Assembly (NCBI RefSeq): GCF_002796605.1
Contig: NZ_CP024923.1
Span: 2,521,001-2,585,000, forward strand
Length of the DNA stretch: 64,000 nt
Direction: 5' to 3'
DNA from: Sphingomonas psychrotolerans
Lineage (GTDB): Bacteria; Pseudomonadota; Alphaproteobacteria; Sphingomonadales; Sphingomonadaceae
Under the pieces are notes generated by a model. The model saw only the letters and a program-made list of their open reading frames with translations, searched no databases and was not told where the DNA came from. Both the position numbers and the translations under genes were made by a program. Every line of letters begins with the position of its first letter. Position 1 is the first letter of the stretch. This document shows, piece by piece, positions 1-8,047 of this stretch.

Positions 1-1221
1 CGGGATCTCGAACTGGTCGAAGGCGAGATGATCCCCGACGAAGCCGAGGAAGGCGGCGGCGAGGACGAGGGCACCGACGACCAGGACGAGCCCGGCGACG
101 AGGAAGGCGACAGCGAAGCCCAACAGGGCGAAGGCGAAGTCGAGGCCCGCGGCGAACAGCGCGAATCGGATCAGAGCGAGGAAGGCGAGGACAGCCAGTC
201 CGAAGCGATGGACGATGGCGACGGCGAACCCGGCGACGACGGCGAGGGCATGATGCCGGTCCGCCCAAATCGCCCGTGGAGCGACATGCCGCCGCAATTC
301 GAATACCGGCCCTACACTACCCAGTTCGACGAAGTGATCGCCGCGACCGAACTCTGCGATGCCGAGGAGCTCGACCGGCTGCGCGCCTATCTCGACCAAC
401 AGTTGATCCATCTGCAGGGCGCAGTCACCAAGCTGGCCAACCGGCTCCAGCGCCGGCTGATGGCGCAGCAGAACCGCAGCTGGGACTTCGATCAGGACGA
501 GGGCCTGCTCGATGCCGCGCGGCTGGCGCGGGTGGTGGTCAATCCGATGCAATCGCTGTCGTACAAGATCGAGCGCGACACCGAATTCCGCGACACCGTG
601 GTGACGCTGTTGATCGACAATTCCGGATCGATGCGCGGACGGCCGATCTCGATCGCAGCGATCAGCGCCGACATCCTCGCGCGCACGCTCGAGCGCGTCG
701 GCGTGAAGACCGAAATCCTCGGCTTCACGACGCGGGCATGGAAAGGCGGGCAAGCGCGTGAAAAGTGGCTCGCCGAAGGTCGCCCCGCCCAGCCCGGGCG
801 GCTCAACGACGTGCGCCACATCATCTACAAACAGGCCGATGAGCCGTGGCGCCGCGCCAAGCGCGCGCTCGGGCTGATGATGCGCGAGGGGCTGCTCAAG
901 GAGAATATCGACGGCGAGGCCCTGCTCTGGGCGCACCAGCGGATGATCGGGCGGCCCGAGGAGCGCAAGATCCTGATGGTGATCTCCGACGGCGCGCCGG
1001 TCGACGATTCGACGCTGTCGGTCAATTCGGGCTCGTATCTCGAGCGCCATCTGCGCCAGGTGATCGGCTGGATCGAGGCGCGCTCGCCGGTCGAGCTGGT
1101 CGCGATCGGCATCGGCCACGACGTGACGCGCTATTACAGCCGCGCGGTGACGATCATGGACGCCGAACAGCTTGCCGGCACGATGGTCGAGCAACTGGCG
1201 GCGCTGTTCGATACCGAATGA
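1..1221 (+). CDS. cobT: Cobaltochelatase subunit CobT, 5'-truncated by the window
   Basis: The reading frame is open from base 1, so the N-terminus lies outside the window. The visible part starts with a long Glu/Asp/Gly-rich stretch (about the first 80 codons), as in CobT proteins. It is followed by a helical linker and a C-terminal von Willebrand A domain with the MIDAS motif [10 protein letters not shown] near base 615 and a later [11 protein letters not shown] strand. In the family, CobT works with CobS (AAA+) and CobN to insert Co2+ into hydrogenobyrinic acid a,c-diamide during aerobic B12 synthesis. CobS is presumably upstream, outside the window. The next gene starts 37 bases after the stop. 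Confidence 0.93.
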   Translation, partial: RDLELVEGEMIPDEAEEGGGEDEGTDDQDEPGDEEGDSEAQQGEGEVEARGEQRESDQSEEGEDSQSEAMDDGDGEPGDDGEGMMPVRPNRPWSDMPPQFEYRPYTTQFDEVIAATELCDAEELDRLRAYLDQQLIHLQGAVTKLANRLQRRLMAQQNRSWDFDQDEGLLDAARLARVVVNPMQSLSYKIERDTEFRDTVVTLLIDNSGSMRGRPISIAAISADILARTLERVGVKTEILGFTTRAWKGGQAREKWLAEGRPAQPGRLNDVRHIIYKQADEPWRRAKRALGLMMREGLLKENIDGEALLWAHQRMIGRPEERKILMVISDGAPVDDSTLSVNSGSYLERHLRQVIGWIEARSPVELVAIGIGHDVTRYYSRAVTIMDAEQLAGTMVEQLAALFDTE

Positions 1222-1258
1222 TCTTCCGCCTTCTTCGTCATCCCGGCGGTTTGGAGGC

Positions 1259-1516
1259 ATGAAGGTCGATCCCCCCCGCGCCGGATTTCACGGTCCGGTG
1301 AAACGATCGGTCACCATCGCCGGGCATCAGACCTCGATCAGCCTCGAGCCGATCTTCTGGGACGCGCTGGAAGCCGCGGCAGCCGATCTCGCGCTGCCGC
1401 TCAACGCATTGGTCGCGGCGATCGATCACGCACGGATCCAGGCTGATGCCCCGCCCAACCTTGCCAGCGCAATCCGGACATGGCTGCTCGACCGGCTTCT
1501 ACCTGAGTTGGTCTGA
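1259..1516 (+). CDS. Small ribbon-helix-helix domain protein
   Basis: This 85-aa protein contains KRSVTIAGHQTSISLEP followed by FWDALEAAAADLALPLNALV. That is the pattern of the RHH_4 family of small alphaproteobacterial ribbon-helix-helix proteins, which are probably DNA-binding; no target is known. The ATG at 1259 has GGAGG one base upstream, which is too close to be ideal. The GTG at 1301 would still leave the core domain, so the start is uncertain. It follows cobT on the same strand and may be co-transcribed. Confidence 0.75.
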   Translation: MKVDPPRAGFHGPVKRSVTIAGHQTSISLEPIFWDALEAAAADLALPLNALVAAIDHARIQADAPPNLASAIRTWLLDRLLPELV

Positions 1517-1523
1517 TACAAAT

Positions 1524-1552
1524 CTGCAAGTCGTTCGCAATAGTGATTGACA
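1524..1552 (+). promoter_or_regulatory. Candidate Fur-type box and -35 element upstream of the siderophore receptor
   Basis: The stretch at 1525-1542 (TGCAAGTCGTTCGCAATA) resembles alphaproteobacterial Fur boxes of the TGCAAATNATTCGCAAT type. It is followed by a perfect TTGACA hexamer at 1547-1552. The site lies about 50-80 bases before the start of a TonB siderophore receptor, where iron control is expected. The -10 element is weak, and the match was made by eye. Confidence 0.4.
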
Positions 1553-1604
1553 CTGCGAATGCCTCGCAATAGCGACGCGTAACGACACCATCAGGGGGAT
1601 CATC

Positions 1605-4070
1605 GTGACGCGTTCCACGCCTGCCGCCACGCCGGCATTCCTTGCGCTCGCCTGCGTTGGTTTCATCGCCTCCTCGCCTGCCAGCGCGGCCGACGACAAG
1701 GACAAGGCGGTGCTCGCCGACGACCAGACCCAATCCGGCGGTCAGGCCAGCACATCGCAGGAACGCGAACAGATCATCGTCACCGGTCAGGCCTATCAGC
1801 CGCACCAGGAGAGCCCCAAGGCGACGCGGACGGTGCGCGACACGCCCCAGACCGTCACCGTGATCACCGGCGAGACGATCGAGCAGCAGAATCTGCTGAC
1901 GCTGCGCGACATGCTGTCGACCGTTCCCGGCATCACCTTCGGCGCGGCCGAGGGCGGCAGCCCGCCAGCGGATTCGATCACGCTGCGCGGCTATTCAGCA
2001 GGCAGCGACATCACCCAGGACGGCGTGCGCGACAGCGCCGCCTATAGCCGTTCGGACTCGTTCAATCTCGAGCAGCTCGAGATCGTCAACGGCGCCAACT
2101 CGGTCTCCGGTGGTTCGGGTTCGGTCGGCGGGTCGATCAACATCGTCACCAAGCGGCCGCTGGCTGAGACGCGCGGCATCGTCACCGCCGGTATCGGCAC
2201 CGACAAATACTATCGCGGCACCGTGGATCTCAACCTGCGCGCCAGTGAGTTGATCGGCCTACGCCTCAATGCGATGGCCCACCAGAACGACGTGCCCGGC
2301 CGCGACGTCGAGGATTACAAGCGCTGGGGCGTCGCGCCCGCGATCACCCTCGGCGTCGGCGGGCCGACCAAACTTACGCTGCAATACCTCCACCAGGAGG
2401 ACGACAACATCCCGCAATACGGCGTGCCGTACTTCATCAACGCAGTGAACGACGGCGAGGTAGCGGGCGTCGATCGCAGCTCCTATTACGGCTTCCGCAA
2501 CGTCGATACGCAGGAGATCACGGTCGATCAGGCTACGATTACCTTCGAACATGAACTGAGCAGCAATTTCTCGCTGCGCAATCTCGCCCGCTGGCAGAAT
2601 GTTACCCAGTTGACGATCGTCGGCCCGCCGCAGGGCACCTATTGCCTGGCCACCAATGTGCAACCGAGCGGCGCGGCCTGCCCGACGACCACTCCCGCCG
2701 GTTATTACCTCATCGGCGGTCCGCGCGGCACGTATCGCGATTCGAAGAACCAGCTGATGTACGATCAGTTCGATCTGCGCGGCGTGTTCGACACCGGCGG
2801 GATCGAACACACGCTCGTAATCGGCGCATCGGCGACGTGGGAGAAATACAATCTGATCAGCGGCAGCGCGTACCGGAACGCCGACACGACACTGCTTCCG
2901 GCCTATCCGCTGGTGAACATCGCCAATCCGAACGAAGTGATCGCTGGCCCCGCGGGCTTCAATTACGGCAGCAATGTCTGGACCGGCGCAATCAACCCGA
3001 CGCCGACGGGCCGCCAGCAGGGCGAGGTCAGCAACTACGCACTCTATCTGTTCGACGCGATGAAGATCGGCAAGTTCGAACTCAACGGCGGCGTGCGCTG
3101 GGAATCGAACAGCGGCAACTATCGCACCGACGCGCTGGCTTCGGCCGCCACGCTGACGACTCCGCAGGGTCCGTTGGTCATCGGCCCGACACTGCGCAAC
3201 CGGGCGAAGCTGTTCTCCTACCGCGTCGGGCTGGTCTACAAGCCGGTCGAGGAAGTCACGCTCTACGTCGCGCACGGCAATTCGAGGACGCCGTCGATCA
3301 GCGCGGTCAACGGCGCCTGCACCGCGATCACCTGCAACGTAAAGCCGGAAAGCGCCAAGAATTACGAAGCCGGCGTCAAGGCGGAAGTCGCCAACGGCAA
3401 GCTGCTGCTGAGCGCGGCGCTGTTCCGTAACGAACGTGACAGCTACCGCGTGCCTTCGAACGATATCACGATCCCCGATCAAGTGCTGGACGGCAAGTCG
3501 CGGGTGGATGGCGTGGCGCTGAGCGCGGTGGGCAAGATCACCCGGGCATGGTCGGTGACCGCGAACTACACCTATCTGAAGCCCAGGCTGCTCCAGTCGG
3601 TGTCGGACTTCTGCCTTACGCATCCGGGTCCGGTTCTGCCGGTCCCGCCCGCAACGACCCCGGCGCCCTCGAACGGGTGCGGCAACACCACGGCGGTCCT
3701 CGATCCGGCGGCCGGGGCAGAACTGCAGAACACACCCAAGCATTCTGGCAGCCTGTTCACTTCCTACGAATTCCCGTTCGGGCTGACGCTGGGCTATTCG
3801 GCGACCTATCAGGGGAGTTTCGCGCTCAACCTGCCTGCACTGGCAACGCCGCTGGTGGCTGGCAGCAACGGATTGACCCCGGTGTACCGCTCGCACAGCT
3901 ATCTGGTCCATTCGGCCGTAGCGACCTACAAGGTGAACGAGCAGCTCAAGGCGCAGCTGAACGTCAAGAATTTCACCGATAAGGTCTATTACACCCGTGT
4001 CCGCAACAATGGCTGGGCGACCCCCGGCGATGGCCGCGCGGCGATCCTGTCGCTTACGTACGGCTTCTGA
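1605..4070 (+). CDS. TonB-dependent siderophore receptor
   Basis: This 821-aa outer-membrane receptor starts at GTG 1605 with an AGGGGG ribosome site about 8 bases upstream. It has a signal peptide ending near ASA, a TonB-box-like EQIIVTGQAY, and a plug domain with DTPQTVTVITGETI, LRDMLSTVPGITF and ITLRGYSAGSD. The beta-barrel ends in Phe (LSLTYGF). The length and plug motifs fit the siderophore-receptor subfamily (FhuE/Fiu/FpvA-like), which imports ferric siderophores using TonB-ExbBD energy. The ligand cannot be told from sequence. It is followed by a PiuC-like dioxygenase and lies near a periplasmic flavinylation operon, which supports an iron role. Confidence 0.93.
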   Translation: MTRSTPAATPAFLALACVGFIASSPASAADDKDKAVLADDQTQSGGQASTSQEREQIIVTGQAYQPHQESPKATRTVRDTPQTVTVITGETIEQQNLLTLRDMLSTVPGITFGAAEGGSPPADSITLRGYSAGSDITQDGVRDSAAYSRSDSFNLEQLEIVNGANSVSGGSGSVGGSINIVTKRPLAETRGIVTAGIGTDKYYRGTVDLNLRASELIGLRLNAMAHQNDVPGRDVEDYKRWGVAPAITLGVGGPTKLTLQYLHQEDDNIPQYGVPYFINAVNDGEVAGVDRSSYYGFRNVDTQEITVDQATITFEHELSSNFSLRNLARWQNVTQLTIVGPPQGTYCLATNVQPSGAACPTTTPAGYYLIGGPRGTYRDSKNQLMYDQFDLRGVFDTGGIEHTLVIGASATWEKYNLISGSAYRNADTTLLPAYPLVNIANPNEVIAGPAGFNYGSNVWTGAINPTPTGRQQGEVSNYALYLFDAMKIGKFELNGGVRWESNSGNYRTDALASAATLTTPQGPLVIGPTLRNRAKLFSYRVGLVYKPVEEVTLYVAHGNSRTPSISAVNGACTAITCNVKPESAKNYEAGVKAEVANGKLLLSAALFRNERDSYRVPSNDITIPDQVLDGKSRVDGVALSAVGKITRAWSVTANYTYLKPRLLQSVSDFCLTHPGPVLPVPPATTPAPSNGCGNTTAVLDPAAGAELQNTPKHSGSLFTSYEFPFGLTLGYSATYQGSFALNLPALATPLVAGSNGLTPVYRSHSYLVHSAVATYKVNEQLKAQLNVKNFTDKVYYTRVRNNGWATPGDGRAAILSLTYGF

Positions 4071-4081
4071 GAAAAGGGGGA

Positions 4082-4128
4082 GGAGCGGACGGCGGGTGGT
4101 CTCCCCAGGCAGGCCCGCCGTCCGCTCC
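4082..4128 (+). terminator. Perfect 15-bp hairpin after the receptor gene
   Basis: GGAGCGGACGGCGGG (4082-4096) is exactly complementary to 4114-4128, with a 17-base loop. It begins 11 bases after the receptor stop codon. There is no T-run after the stem, so it may be a Rho-independent-like terminator, an mRNA 3'-stabilising hairpin, or an attenuator that lowers expression of the downstream dioxygenase gene. Confidence 0.6.
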
Positions 4129-4210
4129 GACATTTGATCCGGGACGCGTTTTGCGGCAGCCGAGGCAGTAGACCCGTTTCGGCAGGCGTTCCCATCGAGA
4201 GTGCACGCGC

Positions 4211-4894
4211 ATGATGATCGCGATTCCCGACCTCCTCGACACCGCCGCGGTGGCGCGGCTGCGGGCGATCATCGACGCCGCCGCATGGGTCAACGGCAAC
4301 GTCACTTCGGGGCACCAGTCGGCGCTGGCCAAGAATAACGAGCAATTGCCCGAGAGCAGCGCGGCGGCGAAGGAGGCGGGTGCGATCGTCCTCGATGCGC
4401 TCGGCAAGTCGCCTCTGTTCTTCGCCGCAGCGCTACCGCTCAAGGTCTTCCCGCCCTTGTTCAACCGCTACGGCGAGGGCCAGGCCTTCGGCACCCATGT
4501 CGACAATGCGATCCGCATCCAGCGCGGCACCGAGTTCCGCATCCGCAGCGACTTGTCGATCACTGTCTTCCTCGAAGATCCGGCCGCCTATGACGGTGGC
4601 GAGCTGGTGGTGGAGGATCATTTCGGGGTGCAGCGGGTCAAGCTGCCCGCGGGGCACGCGGTGCTCTATCCGTCATCGAGCCTGCACCACGTCACCCCGG
4701 TGACCCGCGGCGTGCGGGTTGCCTCGTTCTTCTGGCTGCAATCGATGATCCGCGACGACGGCAACCGCCGGATCCTGTTCGACCTCGATCAGGCAGTGCA
4801 GCGACTGACCGGTCAGCTCGGCGGTGCGGACCGCTCGGTGATCGAGCTGACCGGGGTGTATCACAATCTGCTGCGGACCTGGGCGGACAGCTAA
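4211..4894 (+). CDS. PiuC/YbiX-type Fe(II)/2-oxoglutarate-dependent dioxygenase
   Basis: This 227-aa protein matches the PKHD-type hydroxylase family throughout. The probable iron ligands are H96 and D98 (GTHVDNA) and H159 in [12 protein letters not shown], with a downstream Arg for 2-oxoglutarate. These proteins are commonly encoded beside TonB siderophore receptors and are Fur-regulated; the substrate is unknown. Two ATGs (4211, 4214) are adjacent and either could be the start. It follows the receptor on the same strand. It converges on apbE, and the two stop codons overlap by 4 bases. Confidence 0.9.
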   Translation: MMIAIPDLLDTAAVARLRAIIDAAAWVNGNVTSGHQSALAKNNEQLPESSAAAKEAGAIVLDALGKSPLFFAAALPLKVFPPLFNRYGEGQAFGTHVDNAIRIQRGTEFRIRSDLSITVFLEDPAAYDGGELVVEDHFGVQRVKLPAGHAVLYPSSSLHHVTPVTRGVRVASFFWLQSMIRDDGNRRILFDLDQAVQRLTGQLGGADRSVIELTGVYHNLLRTWADS

Positions 4895-5778
4895 TCGAAC
4901 AGCGCCGCGAATGCCGACGACAGATACTCGCGACAGCCGCTTTCGCCCCGCACCACCATGTGCATCGCCAACCCCTCGCGCTCGGCCACCGAGAGTCCCT
5001 GATCGGGTCCGAGCACCGTCAGCGCGGTCGCCCAGGCGTCGGCCAGCACGCATTGTGGGTGGAGTATCGTCGTCGAGGCGACTCCATTGTCGAGCGGCGC
5101 GCCCGTCCGCGGATCGAGCGTATGCGCATAAAGGCGGCCGCCCGCCTCGAAATGCCGGCGATAATCGCCCGAAGTGGCGATCGCGAGCCCGTGCAGCGCG
5201 ATCCGGATCGGCGCCACCAATGCACCCGGCGCCTGCTCGACATCGACCCACCAGGGCTGGCCGTCGGGCTTGACCCCGCTGCCGCGCAGTTCGCCGCCGA
5301 TCTCGACGAGGAAGTCCTCGAGGCCCAGCCCGAGCAGGCATTCCGCCACCGCGTCGACCGCATAGCCCTTGGCGATGCCCGAGAAGTCGAGCGCGGCGCC
5401 GGCGCCGCGGCGTGCGCGGAGCAGCAGCGGATCGAACTCGATCTGGCGGACGCCGGGCGCCGCTATCGGCGGAAGGCCCGGACGCGGACCCGAAGGACCG
5501 AATCCCCACAGGTCGACCAATTCTCCAATTGCAGGATCGAACGCACCGTCGCTCCGTGCGGCGACGTCCAGCGCGGCGGCGAGCACGCGGGCGAATTCCG
5601 GTGGCAGCATATGCCAGCTGCCGGGAGCCGCGCGATTAAAACGGCTGAGGTCCGATTCCGGCTCCCACTGGCTCATCTGTGCGATGATCCGATCGAGCGC
5701 GGCACGAATTGCCGGCTCGACCGCAGCCGACAGCCGTTGCCGCGTTCCCGCGATCCGCACCATCCAGCTGGTGCCCAT
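4891..5778 (-). CDS. apbE: FAD:protein FMN transferase ApbE
   Basis: The enzyme covalently attaches FMN from FAD to Ser/Thr of extracytoplasmic proteins. Family features are ATMGTSWMV at the N-terminus, [14 protein letters not shown] (the GIAKGYAVD core), [21 protein letters not shown] and LADAWATAL. From ATG 5778 the protein is 295 aa, but homology-like sequence continues upstream to about 5868. The only in-frame candidate start there is a CTG overlapping the stop of the preceding DUF4198 gene, so translation may be coupled through a non-standard start. It is the last gene of a four-gene operon whose DUF2271 member carries a flavinylation motif. Confidence 0.9.
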   Translation of the reverse strand: MGTSWMVRIAGTRQRLSAAVEPAIRAALDRIIAQMSQWEPESDLSRFNRAAPGSWHMLPPEFARVLAAALDVAARSDGAFDPAIGELVDLWGFGPSGPRPGLPPIAAPGVRQIEFDPLLLRARRGAGAALDFSGIAKGYAVDAVAECLLGLGLEDFLVEIGGELRGSGVKPDGQPWWVDVEQAPGALVAPIRIALHGLAIATSGDYRRHFEAGGRLYAHTLDPRTGAPLDNGVASTTILHPQCVLADAWATALTVLGPDQGLSVAEREGLAMHMVVRGESGCREYLSSAFAALFD

Positions 5779-5864
5779 GGTGGCGCCGCCGAGCGCGGTC
5801 AGCGTGGCGCCGGGAGTGCGGCGATGGAATGCCTGCGCCGAAAGCGCGGGCGGGATCGCGATCC

Positions 5865-6725
5865 TCAGGGGGCGAGCACCTCGAGCGTCGTCACGTAATT
5901 GGCGCGGCGTGGCGCCGGACCGGCTGGCGCGGCAGACGCGCCCTGCCCTTCCGCCCCCGGACCCATTCCCGGGCCGCGGCCGCCGCCGGTGGTGACGTTG
6001 AGCCAATACATGCCGGGCTCGGGCCATTTGATCTGGACCTTGCCCGCAGCATCGGTCTTGAGATCCATCTGGTTGAGCTTGTCGCGATAGCGGATACCGC
6101 CGGGGATAACCGTCACTGCCTGTTCGGGCATCGGCTTGCCGTCGAGGGTGAACTGGAAGGTCGCGGTCTCGCCGGCGACGAGATCGTTGGGATGAGTCAC
6201 CGGGATCAGTTCGATGCCCTTGCCGGTGGGCTTGAACACCGTATTGGTCGGCTCGCCCGATGTGATGAACACCTCGTTGCGGTTCGCGCTCTCGCTGGTG
6301 CGCACCTCGGTGGCGCCGGCGGGGATCACGCTGGCGAGCGTGGCGGTGGTGGTGCCGCGCGGGATCGGCTTGCGCTCGCCGCCCAGCATATAGCTGCCCA
6401 TCACGCCTTCGCTGACGATCGCGACCTTGTACGTGCCCTTCTGGGTCAAATGCACGTCGAAGGTCGTCCGATAGCGTCCGGTCGCCTTGTTCTCGACCTC
6501 GAGCGTGCTGCCGTCGGGCGCGAGCACCTTGGGATCGCCGCGCAGCGGCTGGTGCTCGAAATAGAACAGGTCGTTGGAGACCGCGGCGTCGATCGTCACC
6601 CATACATCGTCGCCCGACACGATCGTCGCGGAAGGCAGCATCCACATCCGGTGCGCCTGCACGGCGGCGGGTGTGGCCAGAGCCAGGAACGCGGCAGCGG
6701 CGAGGAGCGGTGTGCGAAGCTTCAT
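5865..6725 (-). CDS. DUF4198-family secreted protein
   Basis: The product is 286 aa from the ATG at 6725, chosen because AAGGGGG (6731-6737) sits just upstream. It has a clear signal peptide ending at VQA, then HRMWMLPSATIVSGDDVWVTIDAAVSNDLF typical of DUF4198, and predicted beta-sandwich domains. The tail is Gly/Pro/Ala-rich. DUF4198 proteins resemble periplasmic metal-uptake accessory proteins and recur beside ApbE, DUF2271 and PepSY proteins. The exact role is unknown. It lies 14 bases after the DUF2271 gene in the same operon. Confidence 0.85.
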   Translation of the reverse strand: MKLRTPLLAAAAFLALATPAAVQAHRMWMLPSATIVSGDDVWVTIDAAVSNDLFYFEHQPLRGDPKVLAPDGSTLEVENKATGRYRTTFDVHLTQKGTYKVAIVSEGVMGSYMLGGERKPIPRGTTTATLASVIPAGATEVRTSESANRNEVFITSGEPTNTVFKPTGKGIELIPVTHPNDLVAGETATFQFTLDGKPMPEQAVTVIPGGIRYRDKLNQMDLKTDAAGKVQIKWPEPGMYWLNVTTGGGRGPGMGPGAEGQGASAAPAGPAPRRANYVTTLEVLAP

Positions 6726-6739
6726 GATAACCCCCTTGA

Positions 6740-7261
6740 TCAACGGCGAACGGTGAGGCGGACGGCGCCGAGCTCGCCCGATCCCTGCGCAGTGGCGGTG
6801 CCGCCGGCGGGGACGCTGAACGGCAGACGCAGCAATTCGCGCCCGCCGACCTCGCGCGCCGCCTCGACGACGAGCGTGTACTTGCCGCCGCTAAGCGCCG
6901 GCATCGGACCACGGCCGGCAGTGAAGGTGAGCTTGTGCGTGCCGGGCGCGCGGGTGGCGCCAGTGACGCCGTCTGCCGGGAAAGACATCGAGCGGCCCGC
7001 CGCGCGCCACCATTGGCGCACGTCGCGCAGCCATTTGGTGCCCTCATTGGCTTTCATGTCGAAATCATACCAGACCGCGAGGCTGCGTGGCGCTGCCCCC
7101 TCCTTCTCAAGCCAGACCGCGACATAGGGCCGGTGATATTCGGCGACGCTCAGCTTGGGGATGGTGATTGTCAGGTCGAGCGTCTGCGCGCCGGCCGGGC
7201 TGGCGACGAGCGCACTCGCTCCCAATGCAGTGACGGTGAGGCCGGTGAGGCGGATCTGCAT
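6740..7261 (-). CDS. DUF2271 protein, probable ApbE flavinylation substrate
   Basis: This 173-aa protein has a signal peptide (cleavage near GAQ) and the DUF2271 pattern, with ITIPKL, HRPYVAVWLE, SLAVWYDFD and KWLRDVRQWWR. Residues 97-103 read DGVTGAT, which fits the ApbE target consensus (D-x-x-S/T-G-A-T) also seen in NqrC and RnfG. The last Thr (T103) would carry FMN. With PepSY upstream and apbE downstream, it is probably a periplasmic flavoprotein moving electrons, perhaps for ferric-siderophore reduction. The motif is seen; the electron-transfer role is inferred from the family and context. Confidence 0.88.
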   Translation of the reverse strand: MQIRLTGLTVTALGASALVASPAGAQTLDLTITIPKLSVAEYHRPYVAVWLEKEGAAPRSLAVWYDFDMKANEGTKWLRDVRQWWRAAGRSMSFPADGVTGATRAPGTHKLTFTAGRGPMPALSGGKYTLVVEAAREVGGRELLRLPFSVPAGGTATAQGSGELGAVRLTVRR

Positions 7262-7276
7262 GACTGGCGAACCCCT

Positions 7277-7921
7277 TTAGTGAATGAAGAAAATGGCGAG
7301 CAGCGCCGGGATGATCAGCCCCGCGGCGACGAGCGGCCAGGTGCTCTTGCGATGTCTCGCGTGCATCTGGAGCAGCACCAGTCCGGTCAGCGAGAAGATC
7401 ACGCAGGCGAGCACGAAGATGTCGATGAACCACTTCCACACCCCGCCGGCGTTGCGGCCCTTGTGGAGGTCGTTGAGATACGCGATCCAGCCGCGCGAAC
7501 TGATCTCGCTGGTCACTTCGCCGGTCGCGCGATCGATCGAGATCCAGCCGTCGCCGCCCGGGCGCGGTTGCGCCAGATAGACGGTGTCGATCGTCCATTC
7601 GGCATTGCCGGTCGTGGGCATTTGCAGCTTCTCGCCGACGAACTTGGCGACGTCCGCGGGCAGCGGCCTCTTGCTGTCGGGCGCCTCGTCGGGCCTGACT
7701 TGCGCGAGCAGCGGCGACGGGAGCTGGACGGCGCGCTCGATTGACCTCGGCGTCGCCTCGATATCGGCGGCGTGATTGAGCGTGAAGCCGGTAATCGCGA
7801 ACAGCAGCAACCCGATCAGGCTCACCGCCGAGCTCATCCAGTGCCACATATGAAGCTGCTTCAGCCAGAAGCTCTTCCGGCTGCGCTTCACCTTGGCGGG
7901 CGCTGCAGTGGTACCATGCAT
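7277..7921 (-). CDS. PepSY-associated transmembrane protein
   Basis: The product is 214 aa from the ATG at 7921. It has a cytoplasmic basic N-terminus, KQLHMWHWMSSAVSLIGLLLFAITGF as the first membrane helix, a periplasmic PepSY-like region (EWTIDTVYLAQP, WISIDRATGEVTSEIS), LNDLHKGRNAGGVWKWFIDI, and two further C-terminal membrane helices. The conserved histidines near helices 1 and 2 suggest heme or quinone contacts, as in PepSY-TM redox proteins. It is the first gene of the DUF2271-DUF4198-apbE operon and would supply electrons across the membrane. The start is uncertain because no strong ribosome site is visible. Confidence 0.85.
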   Translation of the reverse strand: MHGTTAAPAKVKRSRKSFWLKQLHMWHWMSSAVSLIGLLLFAITGFTLNHAADIEATPRSIERAVQLPSPLLAQVRPDEAPDSKRPLPADVAKFVGEKLQMPTTGNAEWTIDTVYLAQPRPGGDGWISIDRATGEVTSEISSRGWIAYLNDLHKGRNAGGVWKWFIDIFVLACVIFSLTGLVLLQMHARHRKSTWPLVAAGLIIPALLAIFFIH

Positions 7922-8047
7922 GGACAGGGACAAACTCAACGATTGTGGCAACCGTCGATAACGCGAACGATTCGCAATTGCAATCGCGCAGGGGGTTCGG
8001 GTCGCGCTTCCTGCTCCCGCCTTCGCAGGAGCAGGAGCCACCTCAGC

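Noticed and set aside
2259..4133. Long minus-strand frame (624 codons) opposite the siderophore receptor
   Set aside because: It lies antisense to a clear TonB receptor, is Arg/Ala/Val-rich without any motif, and is a usual effect of high GC.
5709..7127. Plus-strand frame of 472 codons across the apbE/DUF4198/DUF2271 genes
   Set aside because: It is antisense to three recognisable genes and has no family pattern.
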